NCBI GenBank assembly: GCA_022747635.1
Contig: JAKTNV010000005.1
Location: 49,622,513 to 49,686,512 of the forward strand
Origin: Hetaerina americana
Lineage: Eukaryota > Arthropoda > Insecta > Odonata > Calopterygidae
Direction: 5' to 3'
Length of the DNA: 64,000 nt
In this document: positions 33,086-47,500 of the stretch, one piece after another
Position numbering within the stretch: the first letter of the stretch is position 1
Layout of the letters: the number at the start of each line of letters is the position of its first letter
Translations under genes and position numbers: made by a program
The notes under the pieces: generated by a model
The model's input: the letters and a program-made list of their open reading frames with translations, nothing else
Database searches by the model: none
Told to the model about the DNA's origin: nothing

Positions 33086-36000
33086 CAACCCCCTCCACGG
33101 GCCGACGAGATTTCATCCTTCGCCTCATTCTGAAGTTGGGAAGGAACCTTTGATTCATTCCATTTTTACGGTGAGGGGATATACATTTTAAGAATGAATC
33201 CTCTTTCTTTCAAGGATGAAAAATCGTGGCCTCATGTTTCCGATCGTGGTCTACTTAAGGATATCAAATAGAAATATCGCAAATTTAGAGACCTAACCGC
33301 TAACTGCAGGTGACATTACGAAAACCAAGGACTATATGAACTCATTATATCATCCAAATACTCTATGATTAAGCCTAAAATACATTCTTGGTTAAGGATT
33401 TAAACTCTGAATGCCTCATTACCATATAAGAAAGTCCTCAATATTAAAATTAAATTAATAACTTACGTACAATCACACTCATTATGATTTAAACAAAATA
33501 AATTACGTTTTTTTGCCTTTTATAAATTTGCTACATCCTAATTTTATTTTCCTAAATATTAACTGATTTTACTTCAATTTTGAACTTTCTGGAAATTCAC
33601 AGACTTCGGCAATTATTAACAAATTCTGCCAGCCTGAATGTGTGAATTTTTTTTTACTGTGCACTGTAAAGAGCTTTCGAACAGCCGGATAATCTTTTAT
33701 ATGGATCCCCTGATTACTGCATGGGAGGTGTAGTGCAGCCCTAGCCATTTTGGAAATACTTCGTTCAACCACATCGCACGTAGATTTTTCCAGCCAGGGC
33801 ATGATTTCTTGCCGTCTATGCAACCAATTTCATCAACGAAAATTGATTAAAAAGATCAAAGGGGCCTAAATATGAGTAATAAATAAATTATCATAATAGC
33901 TTAATCCATTTTGGCAATAAGGTGAATTTGGTTCTAAATAAAAAACCGGCAACTAATCGCAGTTGACTGGTAGAACTGAATTCCATGAAGTTTTGTTGCG
34001 GCCTTTCCGTCTGAAGTCTGCTCTTCCAAAGGGGGGCGTAGGGAAGACATCATACGTTCCCCTCACACCCTCTGCATACCAAGGGGGCCCGCGCCGCGTG
34101 CTGCACACCAAGCACCCCCCTAACCCACAACCAGGAGCCGGTTCCGACGCGCCCCGGTGGGCGTCGGGCCTGAGGGAGGAATGGCGCGCTGGGGTGACCT
34201 GGCGCCGGCGACGGCAGACGCCACCCTCCCTTCCAAGGATGGGACGCGCAACAGTGCTTGTAATGGGGGTATCGAATGGCGAACCATCGGGTAGCTGGGA
34301 GCGGGTCTTCAAAGTTGACTCTCCATTTCTCGAACACCCGCCCTGAGCAACACGCGCGCCCTCCAAGAGGAGACAAGTACTCAAGGTAAAAGATAAAAGT
34401 GATACTCGCCGTTCCCTTTCGTACCCCATTCCCACCTACGTCTACGTAAGTCTCCTATCTAAGCCTGTCTCGGTAAAGCTCATCCATTCCAAGGGGGGGC
34501 GGGGAGGATGGAGCGATTACTCATTCGATTCGTCCAGTTCCATTGTGAAAGTTCACGCTAAGGCTGGAATGGCAAGGTAAAACTTCTTAAAACTGTTAAA
34601 TGATCAAGTTTGAAAGAAAACAGCAGAATGGTTCTTTTGATTGATTTCATAAATACTCAAAACGTTATCATTATGTCCCTATTAGTTAGTGCAAGTAACA
34701 AAAATTATAATAAAATATAAAAAATGGGAATCCGGTGCTTATCCATGGCTGACAATAAAATGCAAGACATTTTTTCGGTGTATGCCTTTCCTCAAGCTGT
34801 GATTCTAGTTTTATTATTATTTTAGAAAAAAACGAAGTCCATTTTTTCAGGAAACTTTTGACTATTATCAATAAACAAAAGATTTTTTAAGTCAAAGCTT
34901 TCCGTAACGGTTCATTGATTTTTTCCTTCATGTCACTTGAAATCTGAAGAGATCGCGAAGCCTTGGATATCATTTTTCAAGTAAAGAGCATCGCTAGATA
35001 ATAAATATGAACTATCGATGTATGCGTCAATGCCGAAGTCATAAGCATGAGGCATGGCTACTCATCAACTGATAATTCGAACATCGATTAAAATGAACAT
35101 ATTATCTGGTGTAGGCGATTATCAGGAGTCTTGTGAAGCTATTTATACTAGGCGCTGTAAAATCACTCTTCATCCAGGCAAAAATTGAAAGAGAACAATT
35201 GCTATATTTTAAGCCCACACAAGCGAGTGCGAGACGCTGAAAATTAAAATCTAAAGTGCGATGTAGAGTTTGATCCGAATGAAATAACATCGTTGTGTAT
35301 CCCACAATACCATTGAATGCCCTAAAATTTATATTATGTGCCATATCAGCAAAACTGCTTAGTACAGAGTAAAGAATAGAAAGCAGAGCACAGGCACTCG
35401 ACGAACAATCGTCTGAATAGTTTATGTGGAAAATAAGATAAGAGCCGTCTACGTAAAACAGAGCCTTCGTAAGAGTAAGTGTATCAATGAGACTGTACAG
35501 CAACAACTCGGAAGTAGCTGCATTTTCCTGAGGTTAACCTCACAAGACTACTTCCAGGTATTCGACGGCGATATTGTTGCGTAAGAATGGGATTTTGTAT
35601 TCCCACAGGGATTCGCTCCTCCTTTCCGTTCGAAGAATCGATCTAATGCAAATCCTCCCCATGCGGTCGACTATTCTGTCGCGAAATTGAATCACCACCG
35701 TCATACGATGCCCGATTTTAATTCTTTCCTCCAATCGCAAACGCATTTCAAAGGAAGAGACACCAATGCAATTCGAGGTACGAATGAGTACTCACACGAA
35801 TATCCTAGACTTCTGGATTTGTAGTCCTATATCTAAATCTCTAGCTAAATGATCTAAACCGTCGGTCGGTCATGTTTAAGACTAATATCGAAAAAATTGG
35901 CGATGATTCCAACCATCATTCTTTGACCTTGAGTCACATTCAAGATAAACGTGAGTTTCGGAGTCGCTGCTAACGTCAATATCGAAGATGCAGCCCCTTT

Positions 36001-39000
36001 CTAACGGTCTTATCTCCCCGATTACTCGTAAATGTAAAGAAATGATCACCACATCGACTCTTCCGTCGCTGAAATATATGATGTGCGGAAAAAATGCACT
36101 GTACCGTGCAGGAATTCTCTCGTTATATATTTGTTCAAGTAAGAAAAGTATAGCAAAGCAAACGGATTACATAGGGGTAAAAATATTCAGCAGGTAAGCA
36201 CAACCGAATTTTCGATAATTTAGCCTATTATTATAAACCATTTACAAATTAAAATATCATATTTCCGTAAGGTAACACTCGGGCCACAAAATTTTACCGC
36301 AAGAAATGGAATTAAAAATATTGAAATTTTTTTTTACATATGGCAAGCTGTCGTGGTTGCTATAACGGTTTATAACATTAGGAAATATAGGGAGCTCACC
36401 ACATTTTAGCCACCGTTAAACCAAGTGAAACGGTATGGAATATACTTATGCCTCATTTCATTTCAGCCATCCATCGGCCCCCAATACAAATCATACGTTA
36501 CATTAATATTTTAAAAATCATTCTTGATTTGTCTGACGACCAGAGATTAAGTACAAGTATACCATAACTCACACTATTTTATGCAGAGCCCGATTGCTGG
36601 ACACTAGACATTAATCATACCCATATAGGAGGAGCATATGTACTGAACATACAAAAATTCATTTGAATGACGTCCAGTCTTCTCTCCAGTACTCACGTTT
36701 TTGAATATTTGACAGATTTTCTTCTCACACGAGTACACTCCTTCTTTCCTAACCCTTCCAAATCTTGACTATCCACCTCTTTCTTCTTCTCGGTGTAGGA
36801 CGAATCGGCATGGAATAGCGAAGTGGTGAAAGCTAGCTCGGGCGAGAACTTTCTAAATGAACCTCATACGGAGGCGATCGAACGCTCACCCCATCCACGG
36901 GTGGTATCCACGGCACACATGACCACTCACTCTTTCAAACTCCTCCAATCCATTCTTCGACGAGTTTTCACCGCATAGGATTTCCGTCTGAGCTCAGTGT
37001 TTTCGTAATTGCCTCCGCAAAGGAAATTCCGGCGGCACATGTTCTTACGTGCGAATGAACCCGCGGTCCTGTTGTCCAAGATAACGCGTAGTTATGACGA
37101 CATCAGGAGTTAAGGTTTAAAAATTTACTTTTGTTAAACCTGCGGGTCGTAAAGAACTAGCAATCATTTCCGGCAATGAAAAGACAGTCCCTTTGAAACG
37201 ATCTTAGAAACACAAGTGCTGCAAGCAGGAAGTTATCGATCCAGAAATGTCGCATTGAGGAATTCAGTGAAGCCCGAATGAGGTCCAATTAACACATCGC
37301 CAGGGATTCAAGATTTCCAACCACGTTTAATTATGAAGAAATTAAAATGCCTTCACTCGCACATTACCATAGAGTAAAAAGATATCTACAAATGCTGGCG
37401 ATCTTCAGCTCTGAGGAAATCAAGGTATAGGATTGAAGGTTATAAGTTAAACGTAGTGTGATGAAACCTTTTTATCAAGTAATTATTTCAAACAAAGTTT
37501 TTCTTCATTTAAACAACCAAGTAGAGATTGTTACACGAAAATAGTATCATTCAAGTATTTGCTACTCCTAATTGTCGCGTCTGATTATTTCTACACGCTG
37601 ATACGTGACGCAATTAATTCAGGTGAAACGATCACCGTCACAGTTGCTAAGTATCAATATCAGTTTAAAAGGTCTTCTTAATAATTACGAATATGTATGT
37701 ACGAATACCATAAGTCCTCATTGACTTGTTTATCACAATAAGCAGTTCACTTGAGTGAGCCTGTTTAACTAGAATTTAATTTGTGGTTTCGTGGATGTAT
37801 AATCTTATAACATTTGAAGGAAAAGGGTATATTTACCTCGGGTCAACTCAAGATATTGCTGCAGATGAGCAATTGGACCGCAAATGAAATAATAATAAAT
37901 CAAAGCTCTCTTGAAAGGGAGGTTAAAATAATTGTTTTCATCGCTATATTTTTCTATTATTCTAATTTTATACATTTCTAATGAGACTGCTGGATTAAAA
38001 GGGAGAAAAAAAGGAACATAATATAAGGTGGGTATGCAAGTGGATAAGCATAACTTTTGAAAGATTAGAGCGAACATCAGAATCATATTTCGGACAAATT
38101 CGAACATCCTGTTCTACGAGGAAGGATCAATCACAATTACTAACGCGCGAGCGCCACCAAGCAATGTCGATAAAAATAGAAAATAAAAAAGATGCAACAC
38201 ACGAAATCGGAATATTTTCAGTTTAAAATAAATGAAATGAACGTGCTATCCCTCTTGAGGTGATCAAGTTATACAAATCCATACCCATGTGCCCCGTCTT
38301 CACCACCCAATACTGTCTTGTTACCACTTGTGATCGTGAAAATCGTTCGAAAAATTCTTGGCAGGAATAACGTACAATTAGTAACGCTATAAAAATCAAA
38401 CTCCGCTCAAATTGTGCAACCATTATTTAGACCAAGATATTTATTAAGCAATTTGCGCCTTTTTAAAGACGATTTAATGAACCTTACGAAACTCAAAACG
38501 CTCAGGCCTATTTTTTTATCAGCTCGTTAATATTAATTATTTTATCAGTACTTACTCAACGTTTCATCCAATGATATGCTAGCGATTTTTTTACGGAATG
38601 TCAGTCCTCCGGGTTAATTTTATGAAATGGGTTGTGATAGCAACCGCGACAGTGCCACTATAAATATAGATTAGACAGCTGGATGATGGTCCTCCTATAT
38701 CAGCGAATTCCACATTTCCATTTGCTCTTGGTTTCCTATTTGACATAGACAGTGACGAAGGATCGGCAATCAGATTGGATCTTGACCGAGAGGTCTCGTT
38801 CAGAAACTTTGGAGCCGTGACTTTGGAGTCCCGTCCACAGAGGACATCTGCAATTAGGTATTGCGTATTTAAATGGCGTGATATGAAATGCAATGCGCAA
38901 GCTATTTCTTCAGATAAATCTCCATTAATTGATTACGTAAATGTTGAAATTTACATAATCTGAAGATGATACGACAAACCTCTCTCATTCTATTGCTTTC

Positions 39001-39939
39001 GAACGCTTTAAATGTGACCGCAGAGACACATTGCCCCGGTACTCAAATGCCGGATAAAATTGCGTTGTCCGAAAATGGCCGAAATATTAAAAGCTAGTGT
39101 AAGACGTATTTATAGGTCCCATTCTGAATGACCTCAACTGCGTGGGCAAAAAAGTGTTGGGTAGGAGAATGTAAGCGTACGGGGGCAAAAAAATGCGAAC
39201 AAGAGCGCTTGCCGAATGAGAATTATCGGTTTCCTCTTTGATCAATGCATCATTCACATCATTTCACTTCCCAGAATGTAATTATCCGAAATATTCTCTC
39301 TCGAAAGTCAAAAAGGTCGCAGCCAGAGAGATCCACCGAGATATGAGGGTTGGATGTCAACTCGGTCAATCGATTGAGTGAGTTCATCCTAAAGCTGGTG
39401 TTGCTAAGAGTCTTCGTTGTGATGGAAGCGAATACCACGGTGGACCAAATTTGACTATGAAACAGTCAAATTCTCTATGAAACTATCAGTACTGCACTGG
39501 GGGAATTAACGGATTGAACAGAAGACTAACAAACCCTAAAATGAAATGAAATCACCAACGGGCGATGTACTTGCATGACTAATATCCTCTCGCTGCCACA
39601 ATGACACTACGAACTCGAGTTTTCTCCCAGTTACATATTTTCTATGACAGCCGAAACCTAACAACGCGTGGTGATAACACCCTGCGGCAACCAGATAAGT
39701 TTACGCATTTGCCCACTAAGCTATTCCAGTCAAATAAATTATAATAATTTATCTTATTTTTGTACACCATTTCCTATCATCCCACATTTCGGATTCAATG
39801 CTAATCTGTTCAAAAATCAAATTTTCTTTAGCCGTATTTTCAAAATTTACGCAGAAACTCCGAAAACTCACGGAGGGCACAAAAAATTCCCAAGGTGCTT
39901 AATATTTAGCGTTAAGAATCCATGGAGTGCCAACCGTGG
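33086..39939. other. Noncoding DNA, mostly AT-rich
   Basis: Nearly 7 kb with no gene, RNA or mobile element that I can support. A CpG-rich patch at 33990-34500 keeps frames open on both strands but shows no domain. The remaining short frames look random. Confidence 0.4.
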
Positions 39940-39982
39940 CAGTATCATCTTCAGGCGTGGTAAACGCCTGAAGATGATACTG
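39940..39982. repeat. Perfect 19-bp-arm hairpin
   Basis: CAGTATCATCTTCAGGCGT (39940-39958) and its exact reverse complement (39964-39982) are separated by GGTAA. The right arm contains CCTGAAGATGA, similar to the CTGAAGA core boxes at 15484 and 54924, but no GAAAC partner follows. It may be a reduced relic of the same kind of terminus. Confidence 0.9.
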
Positions 39983-42900
39983 ATACCAAAAATGACATTA
40001 AAAAAGGCTTGAATTCCGGGGAAGAAGAAGGAAATTATATATGAAGCTTTGGGAAATGCATATTTCTTTTTCAGTAAATACCTAGGATTTTTTGCGAAAA
40101 TGTTGGCGCCGTACTGATTCCGGGGAGACGACAATTTACTGCGGGGAGCGATTAGACTAGTCGAGGGAGGAGAAATTAATAAAAAAAATCCGCAACGGTA
40201 TAGAAGAGTTCAAATCATATCGCTCGCATATTGAGGCCGTCCGACCTCATGAGGCCCCAAACACCAATATCTCTGGACTTTTGCTTCCTTAGATAAGTCC
40301 CCGCCCATTGACTTCTGACTTCCAATTTTTTTCAAGCTGACTTCTGCGAGATCAACTAAATTATTAAGGAAATAAATCTACTTTTATAAATTCAATATTT
40401 CGTGCTCAATTTTAAAAATAAAATTCGACCAAGCCATGGACGTTTCCGGATGAATGATAAATTTTCTAAAGCATAACATTTCAGACGTTAGCACGAATGT
40501 TACTCCATAATTATTTCGTAATTTTCTTCAGTTTAAAAAAAAAATTGGACTAATAAAATATCCAAAAGTTGTCCCGCGACATAAATTAATGAATAAAAAA
40601 AATAATGTTTTGAAAACTTCGAATAAGCAATTCTGGGGCGCTGTTTTTATGGTCTGATACGACCGATCTCGTATTTTTCTTCATCTTAAAGCTGTTTGAC
40701 TTTTTTTTAGTTGTGAACGGTATCCATTCATGAACTTAATCTCATTTCAACCATTAAAGAGCTCCCTTACGATTTAATGGCAATGAAATTACCAGACCGT
40801 TTAAATATACACCCATTTGCCGTTACCTACACGCTTCCCCCCCCCCTTCTATACTGGGGACTACGAATATATGCATTTCCTCGGGGAAACACGCCCACGG
40901 GAAAATGTTCCAAGACAGTAATCACCTTGGGAATACAAGTGTACAGTAGTGTGCTTATCCTGAAGGTGGAATTGCCTTTCACTAAACATGGGCATTTACC
41001 ACAAATTACGAAAAATGGCGCTAAGGCGGTGGAACAAGTCACCGGATCATATGCGGGGCTCATGATCAGTCAAGGGCGTGGTTTCAATGTGCGCTACGAG
41101 TTAAATCTCTTATGACAGTGACTCTTTGCTCGCTCTCTCTCTCTCTTTCCCTCTACCCATCCAGACATTATTCCCAACGCCTAATTGTGAGGGAAAGATG
41201 GGGAAGGGGGACGCAACTTTCCATCGAGCGAAGAGGGAAGAGGTTGAGGGGAAAGACTTGGCTCCGCGAAGGACGGGCAGAATCCGCCGGGAACAGTATC
41301 CTTGGGAAAGTGGCCGCTAAAGCTCTCCCATTAAGTTACGCCAGCCCCGCCCGGTCTCACTTACCGACGCGAATCGAAAAGCACAGTTGTCCAGATCACG
41401 CATCAGACGCATGCCGGGGACACTCTGGCCCACCGCTCCAATCCTCTGGGCTCATTGCGGCCGCGAGGTTTTTAATTAAGATAGCGATCGCTGAATGTAG
41501 GCAAATGCGGACATTTCATAGGCTTTGTTCTTGCTCGGGTCAAGCTCCTTTTTTTCTCATTTTCTCATTTGGATTACTATTTTTCCCAATTCTATGAGAC
41601 CGACGCGAAGAAACTGGAGTGTTCACGAATTACCACAAAGGAAATGTACGTGCGTACGTCAAAATCTCTCTGCAAGTGACCCTCACTCACGCCCCCGTGG
41701 CTGGGGATTATGATTCTATCATAATTAAATTATCAGAGTATCTAAATTTACTTACGCCAAAATGCCTTTACCTACTCGTCTCATTCCTGGATGTACCCGA
41801 CACTACGGGTATCTTTGCAGTTCGTCGTGGAGGCACGCAGTAAGTCGCATAAAACAAGTCAATTTAGCTGATCGTTTTGAAGAAACGCTGTGCATTGGTT
41901 CATGAATCGTAACGACACCATTTCAGGAAATAAAGGTACTGAATGAAATTCTTATGATGGGGCATATCCAGAAAAGTGTTCAATAGATTTAACGAATAAG
42001 TATACCGTGAAATGAGTAAGCAAACCTTAACCCAACTCTCTCACAGAAAATTTTGTAATTCAATGGACACGGACATTTCTGCATTATCAGAGTGTATGCA
42101 AAAATCGTATTTCGCGCTAACTAAATGATTCAGAAATTAGATTTCGCAGGCTCGCAAGACATAAGAATCTCTCTAAAACGACGAGTGAAACCCCAAGAAA
42201 ATGTGCCATAAGTGATCACCGTAGAGTACATACATGCGATACTTTCGTTTTCGTATTGAAGATTTTAATATTTTTACTCCTCCTATAAATAAACTATTGA
42301 GCATTTACACATTCGTTTGGAATACGTACCTATCTAAAATATGAAATTGGGAACCAGGAGATTGTTCGAAATTTACTTTAACTTTACCGAAACAAAAAAA
42401 AACCATTAATAGGGAATAAACGCAAAGAAAATCTCCACGAAGTTAAATGAAGGGCAATGCTACAAGACATTCGTATTCAGGTCGAATTCCGAATTTTTAC
42501 AAAAGTAACATTCTTTAATATTCCTCCGTCTCACTTACTCACGAAAATCACTTACCCGATGCATGAGATGAATGGTATATCGGGAAAACGACGAATTGGA
42601 AAGAAAGGCAACAATAAAAAAAATAATATTAAGAATAAGTGGAACGACCTTCAAATGCTTAGCAAAATATTGGCCAAGAAGATTACGCAAGTGTGCAAAA
42701 CCATAAGGTGATATTTGGAGGACGTTAAGGGGTTGGTGGAACCCGTTAGGCTAGAGGGTGAGACAAAAGAGAAGCGCAGAGCGATTCGAAGAGAGAGCCA
42801 AGGACAATGACGCACACTCGTTTGATCCGCGTTCGGAAGGTGGGCGCTGGGGAGTGTTCCCCTGCCGATATACCCAAAAATAACACTAAGTAATAAGCCC

Positions 42901-44209
42901 AGCACGCCAGGAACAACTTGGACATTCACTGATCAGGTGAATGAACCCTATTTTTCTCTCTTTCTGTCACTTCTTATGGATTCGGTTTATGGAACTGTGA
43001 TTTTTTTGGCGTTCGTTGGGGTATCGTCCCACTGCAAAACTACGATTTCATTGAAAATGTCAATTCGAGAGAGTCGTCGAAAGACGGCTTAGCCGGGAAA
43101 GGAACCATGTCGTTAAAAAAAAGCAAACTGCTTCTTGAGTGATACGATGCGATACTCGTTTGTTTCCATTGTGAAAATTTTATATGCTTCACGCTACATA
43201 TGCTTAAGGTCATGAGGTGAGCCTACTACCCAGCTAAGCCTGCTGCAACCAAGGACGCCTTCCTTTCGATATATTTACTTTGAATTTTTCTCAATTGGCA
43301 AACTTCTCTCATTTGCATGATCTAGTTAATCTAGTTGGCAAAGGGAATGGAATTCTGATTAATTTAAGGGATTTATAACGTGTTTCGTCTAACCTAGTTA
43401 CCAATTTTTTATTCTCCTTTGTCATATTATACAATTAACGATTTATTCACTGAAAACATATATTTTAATTACTTTTACGAAGACCTATTTACATAAGAAG
43501 ACGTAAAATATTTCAATTTTTCATGACTGATTGATTATTCTTTGTCAAAATAGTTGGTCACTATAGGATTATTTACATTTCGAATACATCACCGATTGCA
43601 CTCCACCAATTACTGATTTAAAAAAAAATTATCGATAAATAGATGCTTCCCTAAATTTATCCTGATATTTTATTTCTTCTCCCTCTACTTTCTCCTTCAT
43701 CTGATCTTTTTGTCTTTCAATGCTCATAAATATATTTAAAAGATGGCCGTATTTTGTAACAAAGACACATGAGAAATTTACAACATGCTATGAAACAACT
43801 CAGGCTTGACCTTCCGATTTTTCGTTGAATTCTATACATTTGTGTGCAAATCGATGAATGAAAAAATAGATTCTTCAGAAAAGATTATCAAAATTCTGAC
43901 GGAGTGAGAAAAATATTAGCTCCTGTGTACCTATAATTAATCTTCTGGACAAAATATTTCCTCAATATTGAACTAGGATTCATGCACCTACGGTTCGAGA
44001 CTTATTCTTCTACGTAACCAGCAACAAATTATGAGTTTATGATATGCGAGCTCCAGATGGAAATTGAATCTCAAAGTTGTTAACGTTTCGCCGTGATTAT
44101 ATTATCTGACAAATAACGAAAAAATACCCTTACAATCGGTAACCAGCCACTGAATGTCAATGGATAAAAAAAAACAAATTATCAATAATTAATCATGGGA
44201 GTCAAATGA
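39983..44209. other. AT-rich noncoding DNA
   Basis: No gene recognised. A GC-richer block at 41110-41480 starts with a CT dinucleotide run (41132-41147). A further GC-richer block at 42720-42870 has no family match. Confidence 0.4.
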
Positions 44210-44570
44210 GTGAGAAGGCATCGACGTATGGTTGACGCGTCCATACCCGAAACTGTTAGGAGAATCCCGTCCGGGGTCAGTCCTCGGGTACAGTAGGAGC
44301 TGGGGAGAGCTTATACTCCCGTTAGCCGGCAAACAAAACTTTCGGCCGTACGCGGTCAAGCTTTGGTGGCGATCGCAAGTCCAATGGCAAGGCGCCCCAC
44401 CGCTTGCGAACACGGTCCCCACCGAGGTGCCAGGGGAGAACGATAGTGAGGAATGTTCGTTGACGACGGAGACACCGACACGGTGCTCCGCCGAGTCGCC
44501 GATTCTACGAAATACGTACCGCCCACATTCTCGCGACAGAGGAGTTATACGCGCCCTCTAACATACGTAG
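44210..44570. other. Isolated GC/CpG-rich island
   Basis: A sharply bounded GC- and CpG-rich block in AT-rich surroundings, open in one plus-strand frame (44232-44561, 109 codons) with no recognised motif. It could be an unrecognised exon, a promoter, or the GC-rich head of a repeat. Confidence 0.35.
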
Positions 44571-47500
44571 AGATAGTGTGCAATGCCTGGTGGATGTTTT
44601 ATTTCCCGTTGCGAGGAAAAAAATGCAGCGAGAAAGTTTGAAGAAAAAAAGTCACTACTGCATACGGAATGCTAATCTCCAAGAGTGACTGGCGACTACG
44701 CACAGAAAGCAACCAAGCTTTAACACAAATCCAAGAGATCTTGTTACTTTCCCTCGGCCATACCTTTTGCCCTTTTACACTGTATAAAAGAAATAACTCA
44801 AAAATAATATCAACCCAATTGCATTATACGTGAGATAGGAGTTATTACTTTTGATATACACACAAACTCACACAGCAGCTTTCCATTATCCTTTCAGATA
44901 AAAGGCAAAATTTACTCCTGATTAATCCAAACATATTTTTCCATCAATATTGTTTAATTGTTCACCGCGGCAATTTTTTCGGTGAATATTCACAATCTGT
45001 TGTTTTTTTGCTGTTCTCATCACGTTTTTAATCTACGAAGACACCTCCATTATTCGTTATCTTGCGCCAGATTTGAAATTATGATGCTTACCCACATTTG
45101 TTCATGGGACGATGATCCATGCGCATCGTAACTCTTGATTTATTTCACAAATGCGAATACTCGGATTCCTTGTCGAACTGAAAGCGACCGAAGGAAAATT
45201 GTCCTCTCATTGATTCGCAAAAATCTTCGCCGGTCACACCTCGGAGAAGCACCGGTAAGATAAACTCGCGCGAGGTCATCCGCCAAAGAACGAAATCGTT
45301 CGCTCGTACAGCAACTGCGGATCCTGAGCCATATCTAATAGCGTAATAAAATACCAAGGGGTATTGAATGATCAAGAAACTAGGGTCCACCCGGAATTCA
45401 AGATATCAGGAGTGAACGAGCCAAATCGTACGGATGACGCTCGTGGTTCCCTCTTGGCCTCCCCCTTCCCCTCCTCGCCATTAGTGCGCCTAAGATTCGG
45501 AAAACCCTAAAAATTCGCGAGAACAGAGGCCCAGCTCAGCTGTTGCTAAGAGAGAGATAGGAGATAGCATTGAGAGGGATGGGAGGTGAGGAAAGGGGCG
45601 AGGGGAGTGGGAAAAGCGGTAGGGGGCGACGGGGAGAGAGGGGCGAAGCCTCCGGAGTGGAAACTATTAATAGCACGCGCCGCCAGCCATCTCTTAACTC
45701 CCTCCCTCTCTCTCCCCTCCCCTCTTTCCCATCGCCCATTTCTTCCACCGATCTCTCTTCATCCCTCCCTCATTCCTTCTCCACCATCCCGTCTCCCTCA
45801 CCTCCAGAGGAGGCTGTCAAGAGGAACTGGTCCGAGCTCCGTTGGTGACGGCGGCTCCGCCACCTTCGCCTATCGAAGCGGCGGCCCGGGTTGTACAGCG
45901 AGTGGAGTGGCGAAAGGAGCTTCCGGACGAGGGGGGCAGGAAGATGCGGGGGGTCTGCTGAAACATTTCCTTCCCCGGGGAGAGACGAAAGAAGGAAGGA
46001 AAAAAAGGAACGCAGCGAAACGATGATTCGAAGGGGGAAGCGGATGGAGAAGGAGACGAGAGACCAATGGTGGCGCAACGGGGTCCTATGATTGTCTTTG
46101 GTTCTGCCTTCACCCCTTCCAACCGATCCTCTCACTTAATCACGCGGGTACGGAGTCGTCTACCCGTGAGAGCGATGCCAGAGCCCCCGAACACCTAATC
46201 CCTCCCCTCGCAACTCACAAGAAAAATCCGCAATGGTTAAAATCTTCCCGATTCTTTGAAACATTCGCTTACCGCTGGCTTCGTTTAGTGTTCCTTAGTT
46301 AATAGAGTTGGAGAATATAGGGAAAAAAACATCCAGAGGGGAAAAATTTATAGACGAACTGGATGTAGAACAAATCTTCACTCACTCACCCGAATTGGTC
46401 TAAACCCCGCAAACCAACCCCTTTCCATTATAAAAAGTTGACTGCTCTTTGTAACATAGCGAAAATATCAATCCCGGGGGGGTCAGATATTGGAACGGGA
46501 GAGCGGAGGAGATTTGTTTGATTCACTCACGCGACGCCAAGGATGGCCACAATGACGTCCTTAGCACTCTCCCCTTTTCCCTCTAATCTTGCAGGGCCAA
46601 GCCACCGTTCAACTCCCCCCAAAGTATGCGGCGTCATTTACGGACGGTCTCTTTTCATGTCCCGGAAAGAATGTCAACAATGCATCCGCCAGCCTCCCCC
46701 ATTCAGACGCATGCGCCGACGGATGTGGGTCCCTCGGCGAGGGGTCTGACGAAGGGGGAGTTTTCCGCTTCCGATAACGCAGTTCCTGTGTTAACAAAAT
46801 TTTGGGGACAAGCCATGCAGTATGCAGTAGGAAAGTTACATTTCTCAGACTTTTCTTCCGACAAAACCGATTCCTACCACGCTTCCTGATAGTTTTACAA
46901 TGAAACAAAGATTGCGAAACAAATGAAGCATTCAGTGAATTAACTGCAATCTCTATTTAGCTCACGGATTAGAATTTATATTGACGCCATTTAAACTCTA
47001 CCAGTAAGTATTTTGCCAGCGTATAAGTTGGAGTTTCATGGCTTACTTTTAATGTTGCATCAAACCTAACATATTTTGGGAAAAATATTAACTGTTAATT
47101 CCATTTATACTTAACTCCGCGGTACAATTCATGCTCAAGAATTACCTCAACATCAATTTCATCACACTTCGTGGGACCTGGTGGTAGTAAAAATAATCAT
47201 GTAAACCAATGACAAGGGAATCGGCGAGTAAAAACAGATTATAAGTTCAAAGCGTGGAGGTCAACTAGGTTTAACGAAACGGGTGCTGGAAATAGAGAAG
47301 CTCTAGCGGGAAGTGAGACGATGCGACCGCGGCAATGGAAGCGTCGCCGCCGGAGGATAAAAAGGAGTCGCGGCCGAGTTTCCAGCCGCGGGAATGGAGC
47401 CACAAAGCAAGCGCCGAACTAAATACTCTACATATCGAACGGGGCTCGGTCATCCTCGTCCGCGCTCTTTGCCGAAAGAGGATAGTCGCCCTTCGTCCGA

